NCBI GenBank assembly: GCA_905221605.1
Contig: CAJNDS010000253.1
Location: 122,682 to 186,681, forward strand
Reading direction: 5' to 3'
Length of the DNA: 64,000 nt
Source of the DNA: Symbiodinium natans
Lineage: Eukaryota > Sar > Dinophyceae > Suessiales > Symbiodiniaceae
In this document: positions 1 through 13,700 of the stretch, piece by piece
Layout: each line of letters starts with the position of its first letter
How positions within the stretch are numbered: position 1 is the stretch's first letter
The notes under the pieces: model-generated
Told to the model about the DNA's origin: nothing
The model's database searches: none
Seen by the model: only the letters and a program-made list of their open reading frames with translations
Position numbers and translations under genes: made by a program

Positions 1-1317
1 GCTTGCGTCAAAGCATATGATTCTTGTTGAAACCCATGATGCAAGCATTGAGTTTGCAAATGGGGGGGGGGCTGCGCCCCCCCCAACCCCCCCGCTTTTT
101 TTGAGCCGTGCAAGCTTGCGTCAAAGCATATGAGTCTTGTTGAAACCCATGATGCAAGCATTGAGTTTGCAAATGGGGGGGGCTGCGCCCCCCCCAACCC
201 CCGCGCTTTTTTAAGCCGTGCAAGCTTGCGTCAAAGCATATGAGTCTTGTTGAAACCCATGATGCAAGCATTAAGTTTGCAAATGGCCCCCCCGGTGTTG
301 GAACCCATGATGCAAGCATTGAGTTTGCAAATGGGGGGGGCTGCGCCCCCCCCAACCCCCCCGCTTTTTTAAGCCGTGCAAGCTTGCATCAAAGCATAAG
401 AGTCTTTTTGAAACCCATGATGCAAGCATTGAGTTTTCAAATGGGGGGGGGCTGCGCCCCCCCCAACCCCCCCGCTTTTTTAAGCCGTGCAAGCTTGCGT
501 CAAAGCATATGATTCTTGTTGAAACCCATGATGCAAGCATTGAGTTTGCAAATGGCCCCCCCGGTGTTGGAACCCATGATGCAAGCATTGAGTTTGCAAA
601 TGGGGGGGGCTGCGCCCCCCCCAACCCCCCCGCTTTTTTTGAGCCGTGCAAGCTTGCGTCAAAGCATATGATTCTTGTTGAAACCCATGATGCAAGCATT
701 GAGTTTGCAAATGGGGGGGGCTGCGCCCCCCCCAACCCCCCCGCTTTTTTTGAGCCGTGCAAGCTTGCGTCAAAGCATATGATTCTTGTTGAAACCCATG
801 ATGCAAGCATTGAGTTTGCAAATGGGGGGGGCTGCGCCCCCCCCAACCCCCCCGCTTTTTTTGAGCCGTGCAAGCTTGCGTCAAAGCATATGAGTCTTGT
901 TGAAACCCATGATGCAAGCATTGAGTTTGCAAATGGGGGGGGCTGCGCCCCCCCCCCAACCCCCCCGCTTTTTTAAGCCGTGCAAGCTTGCGTCAAAGCA
1001 TATGAGTCTTGTTGAAACCCATGATGCAAGCATTAAGTTTGCAAATGGCCCCCCCGGTGTTGGAACCCATGATGCAAGCATTGAGTTTGCAAATGGGGGG
1101 GGCTGCGCCCCCCCCAACCCCCCCGCTTTTTTAAGCCGTGCAAGCTTGCATCAAAGCATAAGAGTCTTTTTGAAACCCATGATGCAAGCATTGAGTTTTC
1201 AAATGGGGGGGGGCTGCGCCCCCCCCAACCCCCCGCTTCTGAAAGCCGTGCAAGCTTGTTTCAAAGCATATGAGTTTTTTTGAAACCTAGAGGCAAGCAT
1301 TGAGTTTGCAAATAAGG
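1..1317. repeat. ~100-120 bp satellite, about 11 units with higher-order structure
   Basis: Units share GCTTGCGTCAAAGCATATGA, then GTTGAAACCCATGATGCAAG, AGTTTGCAAATGG, a G-run/C-run palindrome around CTGCG, and AACCCCCCCGCTTTTTT. Some units carry an extra half-unit starting GGCCCCCCCGGTGTTGG. The variant block starting at 231 recurs at 993 (offset 762), so a block of several units was duplicated as a whole. Open frames here are repeat by-products. Confidence 0.95.
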
Positions 1318-1556
1318 GGGAGGGAGTCGGGGTGGTGAGAGTGGGGGTGGGGGGTGGGGGGGTGGGGAGGGGGGTGGGGGGGGGGGGGGGGGGGGGGCTG
1401 GGGGGGGTGGGGTGGGGGGGGGTGGGGGGGGGTGGGGGGGGGTGGGGGGGTGGGGGGGTTGGGGGGGGGTGGGGGGGGGGGTGGGGGGTGGGGGGTGGGG
1501 GGGGGTGCGGGGGGGGGTGGGGGGGTGTGGGGGGGGGGTGGGGTGGGACGGTGGAG
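1318..1556. repeat. G-rich low-complexity block
   Basis: About 240 nt of G-runs broken by single T or TG, on the + strand. It could form G-quadruplexes. Long glycine or proline frames through it are artefacts. Confidence 0.95.
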
Positions 1557-1956
1557 GGAAGGGGGTTACCGAGCCACACCTTTGCAAGAGGACAGGGCCG
1601 AGCCACACCTTTGCAAAAAAAAAAACCCTCCGCCGGTTTAGGGTTTAGGGTTCAGGGTTCAGGGTTCAGGGTTCAGGGTTCAGGCTTTAGGGGTTTCGGG
1701 CTCTGGGTAGTTCAGAGCTTCGTGCGTTTGGAGCCTGTTGGGGTCTAGGGTCTGGGGTTTTGGGTTCAGGCCAAGAATTCAAGCCAAGGCCTTACAACCT
1801 AAACCCTGGACCCTAAACCCCAAACCCCAAACCCTAAACCCTAAACCCCAAAACCTAAACCCTAAACCCTAAACCCTAAACCCTAAACCCTAAACCCTAA
1901 ACCATAAACCCTAGGTAATACAGACCTTAACGGCCTAGCAGCCCTCAGCCCAGCAG

Positions 1957-2779
1957 GCATTCCGCGGCGGCCCAACCAGACCAAAAAGGACCTCATGCGA
2001 CTCGGCCCGATTTTCGTTTCTTTTTGGGGCGTTTGGGGTTTGGGGTTTTGGGTTTGGGGTTAGGGTTTGGGGTTTAGGGTTTGGGGTTTAGGGTTCAGGG
2101 TTTAGGATTTGGGGTTTAGGGTTTGGGGTTTAGGGATTGGGGTTTGGGATTGAGCAGTGTAGAGCGTTCAGGGGGTTGACGCCCTCAGGATTTTTATCCG
2201 AAGTACATGAACAAAACTCCCAAGACCCAAATCCTGAACCTTTAAGGCCCTGACCAGTTTAACGTTTGAGTTCAGGGTTTAGGGTTTGGGTTTCGGGTAT
2301 CAGAGGGATTTGGATTTCGGGCGTGGGGTGACAATAATTGACCCCGCAGCTCACCCATGGCAACCCTGAACCCTCAACCCTGGACCCAAGACCCTATATA
2401 AACCCAAAACCCTGAATGCCCTGAAATCCCCGAGGAAGCTTTGAGCGGGGTTTAGGGTTTAAGACTTCAGGGTTTCAGGACCCCAACCCTAAACCCTAAA
2501 CCCTAAACCCTAAACCCTAGACCCTAAACCCTAAACCCTAAACCCCAAACCCCAAACCCCAAACCCTAAACCCTAAATCCAAGCTAAACCCTTTGACCCT
2601 TGGATCCCCTTTCAAGCCCTTCACATCCTTTTGCCCCTCATCATCTCCGAGGCACATCAACGGCAATATGTGCAAGATGGCCCCGGCGGCCGCACCATAC
2701 GGCTTCGGTTTTGTTGAGTTGGATTTAGGATCTCGGGTTTAGGGTTTAGGGTTTAGGGTTTAGGGTTAGGGTTTAGGGT

Positions 2780-2832
<53 letters not shown>

Positions 2833-4759
2833 CGTTGAGGGTTGAGGGTTGAAGGTTGTGGGCTGAGGGCTCAGGGCTGAGGGTTGAAAAGGTTCTGGGT
2901 TCATCAGGTTTGGGGTTTGTAAGGTTCAGAGTTCAGGGGCTTATACAAGCTTGAGAGGTTTGGGGTGTTATAAGGTTTGCAAGGTTTGCAAGCCCCAACA
3001 TGTATAAGGCCCTGGAGATGAGAGCAGTTCAAGGCCCCCCTGAACCCAAATCCCTAAACCCTAAACCATACACCCTGAACCCCAAAACCCTAAACCCTGA
3101 ACACTAAACCGCAGAGGTCGTGGAGGCGTGCGCCAAGCGCTGCCCCGAGGCTTCTGAGCTCAAGGATGCAGTGGGTCTTGGGGTTAGGGTTTAGGGTTTA
3201 GGGTTTAGGGTTTAGGGTTTAGGGGGGTTAGGGGGGTTAGGGGGGTTTAGAGAGTGGGGGGTTTAGAGAGTTTAGGATTTATGGCTCAGGGGTTTAGGAG
3301 TGTTAGGGGGGTTCAGGGTTTAGGCTTTCGGGGGGTCTAGGGTTCACAGGGTGTTGCGTTAGAGGGTCACGGGGCCGCCCAAAGCCCCAAACCCACGAGT
3401 TCCACCAAAGCCGGCCCTCTTGATACGTTTGAGGAATTGGGGTTAACCCCACCAAACCCCAAACCCCAAACCCCAAACCCTAAACCCTAAACCCTACTTC
3501 CCTCAGCACTTCAAGCCCCCAGCGCACGGAGCGCCTCCTGTCCTGGAGGCGGTTGTCGGGCTCATCGTGAACCCAGTCAACTCGGTAGTGCCTGCCATGG
3601 CCAAGCTGGGGCACCCGACGTGGGTTTGGGGTTTAGGGTTTAGGGTTTGGGGTTTAGGGTTTAGGGAAACTTAGGGTTTAGGGTTTAGGGTTAAGGGTTG
3701 AGGGCACCCGAGGTGGGGGGTTTTGGGGTTGGGGGTTTGGGGCTTAGGGTTCAGTGGCTCAGGGTTTAGGTGAAAAGTTCACGGTTCAGGGTTAAGGTGC
3801 ACTGTTTGGGGTTTAGGGTTTTGGGTATAGGGTTTAGGGTTGAGGGTTGAGGGACAGGGTTTAGGGTTTAGGGTTCGGTTTCAGACTTTAGGGCCCTCGC
3901 GTAAATTTGGCCACCATGCACAGGCCTACACCCTAAACCCGACATCATAACCCAATTAAAGGGCTGAGACCCCTCAACCTTCAACTTCAAACCTCAAACC
4001 CTACTCAGAACTCTCACCCCAATTTTTTCAACCCGAGTCCCTCCAAGCCTACCCTAAACGCTTAGTAGCTGAGTGAGTACACTTTACACTTTTTGGGATA
4101 GTATAACCACCTACAGAACTGAAAGTGTGCACTTTTGGGGAGTTAGGAGCTCAGCAACTAAGAACGCCTAGAGCCCTCAAGAAACCCTCACCACGCCTCC
4201 CGTTCTGCCCGCTCGCCTTACTGGCTTTTCGTGGGAATCAGGGAAATCGGGATTTTGGGGTTCATAGCTTCTTGAAGGGTTATATGATATAAGGCCCAAA
4301 TTCCCTCAATCCCTATTGGGAACGAGTAAGCCGAGATGTGTGTTTCCATCGCTCGTCAGCGCCATGCCGCCCCGCAGAAGAGTGTGTGATGCACCTAAGC
4401 CCTGAGCCCCAAACCGGTTTAGGGTGTAGGGTGTAGAATTTACGTTTAGGGTTTAGGGTTTAGGGTTGAGGATTTAGGGTTTGGATTTAGGGCTTAGGAT
4501 TTAGGGTTCCCAAACCCCCAAAACCCCCCAAAAACCCCAAACCGTCAGCCCTCAGCCTCTCGATTCCGCGAGTTCAGTGGGCCCTGCTTCCCGTTCTGGG
4601 GGTTGTAGAGCTACCCCATAGCAACAAGGGTTTAGGGTTTAGGGTTTAGGGTTTAGGGTTTAGGGTATTATTCCTAGGTTACGGGGGATCCTAGTTCCCC
4701 CCCCTAGATCGAGCCCAGGCTGTACGAGAAGAAGGGTCTCGACCCCAAGAAGATAGTTG
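1957..4759 (+). CDS. MDH: malate dehydrogenase exons 1-5 of this window
   Basis: Exons 1957-1996 (IPRRPNQTKKDL), 2652-2679 (HINGNMCKM), 3117-3149 (VVEACAKRCPE), 3549-3604 (VVGLIVNPVNSVVPAMAK) and 4719-4759 (LYEKKGLDPKKIV). They cover the active-site loop, the helix before the NPVN strand, and the strand carrying the substrate-contacting Asn. Junction phases agree at each boundary, e.g. AA|G at 3604/4719. The loop reads PNQTKK where most relatives have PGMTRD, so a substrate-binding Arg is Lys here. All four donors are GC. Confidence 0.88.
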
Positions 4760-7700
4760 GCCGCGCTCCGAGACGACCTGGGTCTGACTAGGGTTTAGGG
4801 TTTAGGGTTTAGGGTTTAGGGTTTAGGGTTTAGGGTTTAGGGTTTAGGGTTTAGGGTTTAGGGTTTAGGGTTTAGGGTTTAGGGTAAAACCTCAACCCAG
4901 ACAGAGCCCCAGTCTTCAAGCGGGCTATAAGGTAGCTGACGTGCGTAGCGAAGAAGGGATTCTCTAATCCGGGGGGCCGTGCTCGACGGATTCAGGACTT
5001 TGGGTCCAGTATCGGCAGCTGCGATTTAGGGTTGAGGTTTATGGCTTAAGGCTTGCAAGGGTTTGGGATGGAATCCTAGACCCTGAACCCTGAAGCCTGA
5101 ACCCTAAAGGGCTCAGGGCTCTCAGGGCGGGTTCAGGAGTGAGGGTTGGGTTTGAGAGCATTTTCACCATGGTTTTGGGTTTGGTTTTCAGGGGGGTTTA
5201 GGGTTTAGGGTTTAGGATTTAGGGTTTAGGGTTTAGGGTTTAGGGGGGTGCGGTTTAGGGTTTCGGGCTTAGGGTGAAGCTGCAAGCCTCCTTCGGACCG
5301 GACAGAGAGCCCCCGATCTGGAAACCCGACGCTCCAAACAGCCTCTTGGTCTAAACCCGTTTGGGGTTTAGGGTTTTAGGTTTAGGGTTTAGGGTTTTAG
5401 GGTTTTAGGGTTTAGGGTTTTAGGGTTTAGGGTTTAGGGTTTAGGGTTTAGGGTTTAGGGTTATCAGGGCGAAGCTCTCTTGAAGCCTGCAGCCTGAACT
5501 GAACTGGAAAGGGTCAGCCCTCAGGCACCTGATGGGAGCAGCTTAATGTGACGAAGCGACGCATTGTAGTCCGTTGTTCTTGCATGGGTGGCCTCATCTT
5601 GCAATGCTCAGACCCGCGGCCGAGCATGGGTGCTTGATGATAGGGTTTAGGGTTTAGGGTTGTGTTTAGGGTTTAGGGTTACCAAAGCAGCCTGAATAGT
5701 TCGGCTCACATGCAGGTTCGGACTCAGGCTTGCGAGAAGATCGTCGCAGGTTTCTCAAGTCAACGTCTTGTACAAGTGCTGCGTGTCGAGCTGCTTGGAG
5801 GTTCAGGGTACTTACAACCCCCAATTCTAACTGCACTTATAAGCCCCCTAAGTCCTCCAAGTAGGCTATAGTAGATTTATAGTTGAGGTTATAACCCTAA
5901 AAACCCTAAAGCCTAAAGCCAAAACCCTAAACCCTAAACCGTGAACCCTAAACCCCAAACCCCAAACCCCAAACCCCAAACCCCAAACCCCAAACCCCAA
6001 ACCCCAAACCCCAAACCCCAAGCCCCAAACCCCAAACCCTAAACCCTAAACCTTGAACCCTAAACCCTAAACCCTAAACCCTAAACCCTAAACCCTACAC
6101 CCTACACCCTACACCCTACACCCTAAACCCTAAACCCTAAACCCTAAACCCTAAACCCTAAACCCTAAACCCTAAACCCTAAACCCTAAACCCTAAACCC
6201 TAAACCCTAAACCCTAAACCCTAAACCCTAAACCCTAAACCCTAAACCCTAAACCCTAAACCCTTAACCTTAAACCCTAAACCCTAAACCCTAAACCCTA
6301 TCCTTGGGATTGTAGGTACTCATGAACCTCCAAGTAGTCAAAATCCGAACATTTCATCCCAGCGCTGCTAGGGTTTTCTCAGTAGCTGCTAGCCGCTTGA
6401 GGGGTTGTCCCGCTGTTTGTTCGTTGCGTTCGTCTTCCCCCTACCCAGCAAGCGCGGTTGGTTCTTAAACCCATGTCCTAAACCCTAAACCCTGAATGGG
6501 CTGTTGGAGTTTAAGGACAAAGTGGCACACATCATGTGATGCAACGTGCTCCGAACAGCAGGCAAGTCAGCTCTCAGGCAAGCAAGGAGGGCCAGGTAGG
6601 CAACTGCTTAGGGTTTAGGGTTAAGGCCCAGGCGAAAAACTGTACGCAATGAACGTTGCCTGAATGAGAAGGCCAAGGAGGCTCGGGCGGGCAACTGCAC
6701 CAAAATGTTGCCGTAGGCTCAGGCAGGCAACCGTACCGAGATCTGGCCTTAGCAGGTTCCATCATCACGCGCTCCTTGAAAGGAATTATGTATTATCAGA
6801 ACATAACATATTTCCAGCTTCCTTGATTCAAAACACCAAACCCAAAGAAGCATTGCCCCGCATATGAACTAGACAATCCGGGTGTGCTGCCCTAAACCCT
6901 AAAGCCGAAGCCCAAAACTTGTGCCATCGGACCAGGAACTCTGAACCAACATGGACAACAGCAACACGGCGCTCCCTTCCCAACACTGCATTTTTACATG
7001 GGGATTTTCTGTACTAGGGGGCCCCCTATGTTTGTAAACCCCCACGTCTTGCTGTTCGGTTTCAGGGAAGCACGGTTGGGATCTTCGAAGTGGTCGTTTG
7101 TGTGCGAGGTTAACATGTGACAACCCTAAACCCTAAAACCACAACCCAAAACCCAAAACCCTAAACCGTTGTCAAGACCCTAAACCCACATCCCTAAACC
7201 CTGAACCCTAAACCCTAAACCCTGAACCCTGAACCCTAAACCCTAAACCCTAAACCCTAAACCCTAAACCGTTACAGCAAGCCTGAGCAAGTACTACTCG
7301 CACGTGTTTTTGCACCTCCTTCTCCAGGTGTGACCACCTTGGACGTTGTTAGGGCCAACAAGCTCCTTGGCAGCTTAGGGTTTAGGGTTTAGGGTTTAGG
7401 GTTTCGGGTTCAGGGTTCAGGGTTCGGGGTTTAGGGTTTAGGGTTTAGGGTAGCTTCTTGGTGCATTGCAAGTTCCGGGATGTTTGTCGGGTGCCGATGG
7501 GTTTGCGTGCTCCTTTGGATACAAGATGATTCTAGAAGGGTTTATGGCCATGTACCTTAGCGGGCCTAACCCTAAACCCTAAACCCTAAACCCTAAACCC
7601 TAAACCCTAAACCCTAAACCCTAAACCCTAAACCCTAAACCCTAAACCCTAAACCCGAAACCCGAAACCCGAAACCCGAAACCCTAAACCCTAAACCCTA

Positions 7701-10700
7701 AACCCTAAACCCTAAACCCTAAACCCGAAACCCGAAACCCGAAACCCGAAACCCTAAACCCTAAACCCTAAACCCTAAACCCGAAACCCTAAACCGAATC
7801 CAGGGGACCCTGCTTTGGATTCCCAAAAAGCCCAAGCCCGAGGTTTGTTTACGAGGCCACGGGTGCACCTGTGGACTCCATCAACGTGCCGGGCAGCCTA
7901 CGGGTTTAGGGTCTAGGGTTTAGGGTTTAGGGTTTAGGGTTGAGGGTTGAGGGTTGAGGGTGTAGGGTGTAGGGTGTAGGGTTTAGGGTTTCGGGTCAGT
8001 TAGGAGTGTGTAGAGGCAGTTTAAAGGTTTTGGGTAGAGGGTTGAGGGGATTAAGTGTCAGGCGTATTGGGGGGTTTAGGGTTTAGTTGCTTGCCTGCCC
8101 AGCCCAGCAACCAAGCAACCCAAACCGATTTTTTAGTCTAGTGTTAAAGTCTTGAGTAGATTCACTAATTGGAAGCAAGCCGAACAAGAATGGTATGGTC
8201 TTGAGTGTATTATGTAATAGGAAGCAAGAGAGAATGCCAAATGATACGTACCGGTCCATGCCACATTGGGTTGTAGGTTTGTTGTTCATCTTTCGGCGCC
8301 GGCCTCAGTCCACGCTTCATGAACGGGGAGTTTGAAGCATTCAGGGTTCCGGGGTTTCATTCAGACATTAGGGTTGAACAGCTTAACCCCTAAACCCTAA
8401 GCCCTAACCCGAAGACCTAAACCCTAAACCCTAAACCCTAACCCCTAAACCCGAAACCCTAAACCCTAAACCCTAAATTGCAGGGTATGGGGTTCAAGGC
8501 TCGGGGCTATCTCTGGCCATTTCAGATCCCCGAATCCCACAGCTTGAGGGTTTACGGTTGCGGGTGATTCAGAGCCCTGGTGGGGTTTAGGGTTTAGGGT
8601 TTGGGGTTAGGGTTTGGGGTTTAGGGTTGAGGGTTTAGGGTTTGGGGTGTGGGGTTTGTGCAATCGGTCATGCGGACTGTCACGAAGCGAGAGGGGTTTG
8701 GGGTTTGGGGTTTAGGGTTCATGTATTAGGGTTTAGGGTTTAGGGTTACCCTAAACAAGCCACACAAACAACACGTTCAGGCCGGTCATCGGCGGCCACG
8801 CGGGGAAGTCGGTTCTGCCAGTGTTCTCGCAGGCCAGATCACGGAGAGGGTTTAGGGTTTAGAGTTTAGGGTTTAGGGTTTAGGGTCGGAGATAGAACAA
8901 AAGAAGTTGGGGCATTCTTTAAATGGAGAACTAGGACTCCTTGCAGGTAACCCTAAACCCTAAACCCTAAACCCTAAGCCCTAAACCCTAAACCCTAAAC
9001 CCTAAACCCGAAACCCGTGGGCAGGAGAAGGCCTCCGCCAGTCTCCCGCTTGACAAGCGGAAGCTCCTGGACGCGCGTGTCCAGGAAGCAGGCGACCTGG
9101 GCTGGGCCTAGGGTTTAGGGTTTAGGGTTTAGGGTTTAGGGTTTAGGGTTTAGGGTTTAGGGTTTAGGGTTTAGGGTTTAGGGTTTAGGGTTTAGGGTTT
9201 AGGGTTTAGGGTTTAGGGTTTAGGGTTTAGGGTTTAGGGGGGTTCAGGGTTCAGGGTGTAGGGTGGGCTTTGGGGTTTTGGGTGGTTTTGGAGCTTTTGG
9301 AGGGGCTTGGGGTGTAGGGATTTTGGCTTAGGGCTTAGGCTTAGACACTCTTGGCCATCCCTGACGCCCTCAGGCCTTTGAAGCCCCAGACACCCCGAGA
9401 AGCCTCCTGAATCCTTCGCTTAACCCCTTAGACCTTGAACCCTTACACCCGTAAACCCTCAAGCCCTCAAACCCCTTAACCCCTTAACCCCTTAACCCCT
9501 TAACCCCTTAACCCCTTAAACCCTTAAACCCTTAAACCCTTAAACCCTTAAACCCTTAAACCCTTAAACTCTTAGAACAAAACCCCTTATATAAAACCTG
9601 AAGCCCTGAAACCCTGAAACCCTAGGCCCTTGAAATCATTACATCCTTACTCCTCAACCCTAAACCCTAAAAACCCTAAAAGCCCTAAAGACTCTAACAA
9701 CCCTAAAAGCCCTGAAAACCCCAAAACCCAACAATAACCCTAACAAAAGCCTAACAAAACCCTAAAAACTTAAAACAAACCCTTAAAAACACCCCTTACA
9801 AAAACCCTAAACGCTCAAAAAACCTAAAAACCCCAAAAACCCCGAAAACCCTAAAAACCCTAAAAACCCCAAACGCCCTACAAAGCCCCAAAAACCCTAC
9901 CAACACTGCTGCCAGGCGCCGAGGTCGTGCGCGCGAAGAGTGGGAAGGGCAGTGCCACTCTCTCACTGGGCCTCCTGGCCACAAAGAGCTCGAGGTCTAG
10001 GGGCTTGTAAGCAGGGCTTCAGGGGTTGGGGGCCCTAGACCCTAAACCCTAACCCTAAACCCTAGCCCTAAACCCTAAACCCTAACCCCCAAACCCCAAA
10101 CCCTAAACCCTAAACGCTAAACCCTAAACCCTAAACCCTGCACTCTAAACCCCGAACCCTAAATAGTAAAGCCTTACCCTAAACTCTAAACCCTAGACCG
10201 TTTATCAGGCTACGCAGGCTACCTCCTCGGCAGCGCCGTGCTGAATGGACTGGCAGGCAGGGGTTAGGGTTTGGGATTCAGGTTTAGGGTTTAGGGTTTA
10301 GGGTTTAGGGTTTAGAGTTTAGGGTGCAGGGGTTAGGGTTTGAGATTTAGGTTTATGAGGGTTTGTTTGATAAGGTTTGCGGGTTTAGGGTTTAGGGACT
10401 CAGGAGGTTTTGTAGCTTTTGGGGAAAAAGGGCACTGTGGGTTGGGCTGGGGTCTAGGGTTTGGGGTTCATGGATTCGGGTTAGGGGGCTATATAGGGTT
10501 TGGGGTTTTAGGGTTCGGGTTCAAGGGTTCCGGGGTCCCTCCGGGTTTGGGCTGTCGACTGCGTCATGCCATGCAGGCAAGCGATCGACAGAGCCCTGGC
10601 AGCAGTCCCCCAGCCAAGAAGGCCCCTCAATCGAAACCCAACTCTAAATCCTCAACCCAAAGCCCGGGTGGTTTGGGGGATTTCGGGTTTAGGGTATTTC

Positions 10701-13700
10701 GGGTATTTCGGGTTGGGGGTTTAGGGTGGAGCCTGGGCTCTGAACTGAGTGGCATGTTCTACGGCACCAGCAGAAGGGGTTTGTAAAGAGGTGCAGGGTT
10801 TAGGGTTTAGGGTTCAGGGTATCTGTCAACATCAACAGGAACGACGCGCTTTAGGGTTTTTGATGTTGCTGGGCGGCTGGTTTAGAGGTTGGAGTTTGGG
10901 CTGTAGCGTCGTAGGCCACCTAAATTCCATGACCTGAGCCCTGAACCCTGAACCCTAAACCCTAAGCCCTAAACCCTAAGCCCTACAAATCACAACCATC
11001 TCAGGAGTGCGCCTACGTCATGCAACCTGCCTGCATAGCTTCCGCGCGCTTCTGCGCGTCATGGTTCGAATTTCCACGTAAACCCCAAACTACTTAGGGT
11101 TTAGGGTTTAAGGTTTAGGGCCCCATTCCCCAAGTAAGGCTCATTCAGGGGTTGTTGGGGCCTTGTTTTGGGCTGGGGGCCGTGGCCGCTTGAAATTGGG
11201 ATTGAAACCTTGACCCCTAAAACCTAAACCCCCAAACCCCAGACCCCAAATGCGTGAATCCCGAACCCGAAACCCATTGAGGGGACCTGGCTCAGAACAA
11301 GTGGGGCTGTGAAGGAGTTTCGGGGGCTTGGGGTTTAAGGAGTTAGGGTTTAGGGTTTAGGGTTTAGGTAGGGTTTTGGGTTTAGGGGTTAAGGAGTGAG
11401 GCTTTGTTCAAGCGCAAACCCCACACTCTATCAGGGTTGAGGGTTTAGGGATCAGCAGTTTTTGAGAAGATGCTCAGGGGAGAACTTCATTGTAAAATCT
11501 AACCCAAACCCGAAACCCTGTAACCCCACGCCCTAAGCCCTGAAACCCCTAAGCCCCAAACCCTAAAATCCGAACCCCCCCAGAAGCCCTAAACAAGCCC
11601 CTGAACCCTGAAACCCTAAACCCGAAACCCTGAAACGCCCAACCCCCACTGAACAGCCCTAAACCCCAAACCCCAAACCCCAAACCCTAAACCCTAAGCC
11701 CCAAGCCCTAAGCCCTAAACCCTAAACCCTAAACCCTAAACCCTGAACCCTAAACCCTAAACCCTAAACCCTGAACCCTAAACCCTAAACCCTAAACCCT
11801 AAACCCTAAACCCTAAACCCTAAACCCTAAACCCTAAACCCTAAACCCTAAACCCTAAACCAACTAGGTCCAGCGTCACCGAGCTGCCGTTCTTCGCCTC
11901 GCCAGTGACGTTTGGTCCGCGTGGCGTGGAGAGGGCGCCCTGGCGGCTCTTGGGTTTAGGGTTTCGGGTTTAGGGTTTAGGGTTCAGGGTTTAGGGTTTG
12001 GGGCTTTGGGGTTTGGGGTTTGGGGTTAAGGGGTTAAGGGGTTAAGGGGTTAAGGGGTTTAGGGGTTTAGGGGTTTAGGGGTTTAGGGGTTTAGGGGTTT
12101 AGGGGTTTAGGGGTTTAGGGGTTTAGGGTTTAGGGTTTAGGGTTTAGAGTTTAGGGGAAGGGAAGGGGGCAGAAGGGCGGGTTGTTTAGGGTTTGGGGTT
12201 TCCGGGTGTAGGGTTTGGGGTCTAGGTGGCTTGAGGTTAGGATTTTGCCTTTTTTGGGTTTGGGGTCTTGGGTTTAGGAGGTTTGGGGATATGGGTTTTT
12301 GGGGTGTTATGACTACTTCGCATGATCCCCGAAGTGATCGAGGACAACTGACAGTTTAGGGTTTAAGGTTGTGTGTGTTTGGGACGATACCAACCAGTCT
12401 CCAAACCTCGCTGAGGCTGTGATGGACACAGGGCAGGACGGAAAGCCACCGTGTGTAACTAACCCTAAGCCCGAGTATCTCCCCCCCAAAGCACCTATCC
12501 CCCGAGTCCCTCCACGAAGGTTATCTTGGAATCCGGGCTTCCCTCAGCCCTGAACCCTCAACCCCCTCCCCCCCCAACCGGAGCCCTAAAAACCCTAAAC
12601 CCTAAACCCTAAACCCTAAACCCTAAACCCTAAACCTAAACCCTAAACCCTAAAACCTAAACCTTAAAGCCTAAACCCTAAACCCCAAACCCCCAAACCC
12701 TAATCCCTTACATGAGGGACCCCAAGCAACCGACCTAGGTGCATCCGGTCCCGCGGCTGGACAGCTATGAGAAGGAGCGGGGGGCACTTTCGAAGAGTTT
12801 GCGGGGAGCTTCAGGGTTTAGGGCTTAGGGTTTAGGGGTGTAGGGTTTAGGGTTTGGGGTTTGGGGTTTCGGGTTTAGGGTTTAGGGTTTAGAGCAAACC
12901 CCAAACCATGAACACCAAACCCTAAACCCGAGAGCCCGGGCCCCTATCCAGGAGCGCCTCGCCGAAGCGAAAGCCGTGCCTTGGCTTTGCTTTTAAGGTT
13001 TACCAGTTTGATTGGGTTTAGGGTTTAGGGTTTCGGGTTGAGGGTTGAGGGTTTAGGGTTTAGGGTTTAAGGTTGGGGGTGTGGGGGCGGGGGGGGGGGG
13101 GGGGGGGTATGGTTTCGGGTTCGGTTTAAGGTTGGGGGATGTGGGCTGACCCTAGACCCTAGACCCCAGACCCTAGACCCTAGACCCTAAACCCTAAACC
13201 CTAAACCCTGAACCCTGAACCCTGAACCCGAAACCCTAAACCCTAAATCCTAGGACCCTCTAGCTGGTCCAAGCATGCCAGGTCCTCAAAGAGGAAATCA
13301 CCCTCGGCCGGGCTCGCAGCCAGTCGTTGAGCCTTCGGGGTGGAACACTAGGTTCAAGGTTTAGGGTTTAGGGTTCAGGGTTTAGGGTTTAGGACTTAGG
13401 GTTTAAGGTTTAGGGTTCAGGGTTTAGGGTTCAGGGTTTAGGGTTTAGGGTTGAGGGTTCAGGGTTCAGGGTTTAGGGTTTAGGGGGTGCTCGTGTGCTT
13501 GTTAGCCATCTGGGGTTTTTAGATATATTTTTTCCCCATGGGGATTAGACTCCTACACGCCGAAAACCCTAATCCCGAACCTCAAACATCTTGCACTAGA
13601 AGGCCTAAACCCTAAAGGCCAAACCCTCAACCCTAAACCCTAAACCACGATTCTTTTGTAGTACTGGAGTTTCGACCCTGGCTTGTTTTGATTCCCAGTC

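Noticed and set aside
1199-1648. Gly-rich or Pro-rich proteins in the G-rich block
   Set aside because: Low-complexity sequence open in several frames on both strands.
1637-6300. A chromosome end (true telomere)
   Set aside because: Arrays switch strand repeatedly, contain many variants, and are interleaved with malate dehydrogenase exons; no terminal homogeneous array reaches the window edge.
7452-7475. Extra malate dehydrogenase exon (LLGALQ or NFLVHCK)
   Set aside because: The exon at 7843-7887 completes the same junction in phase with the expected family sequence; including this piece breaks it.
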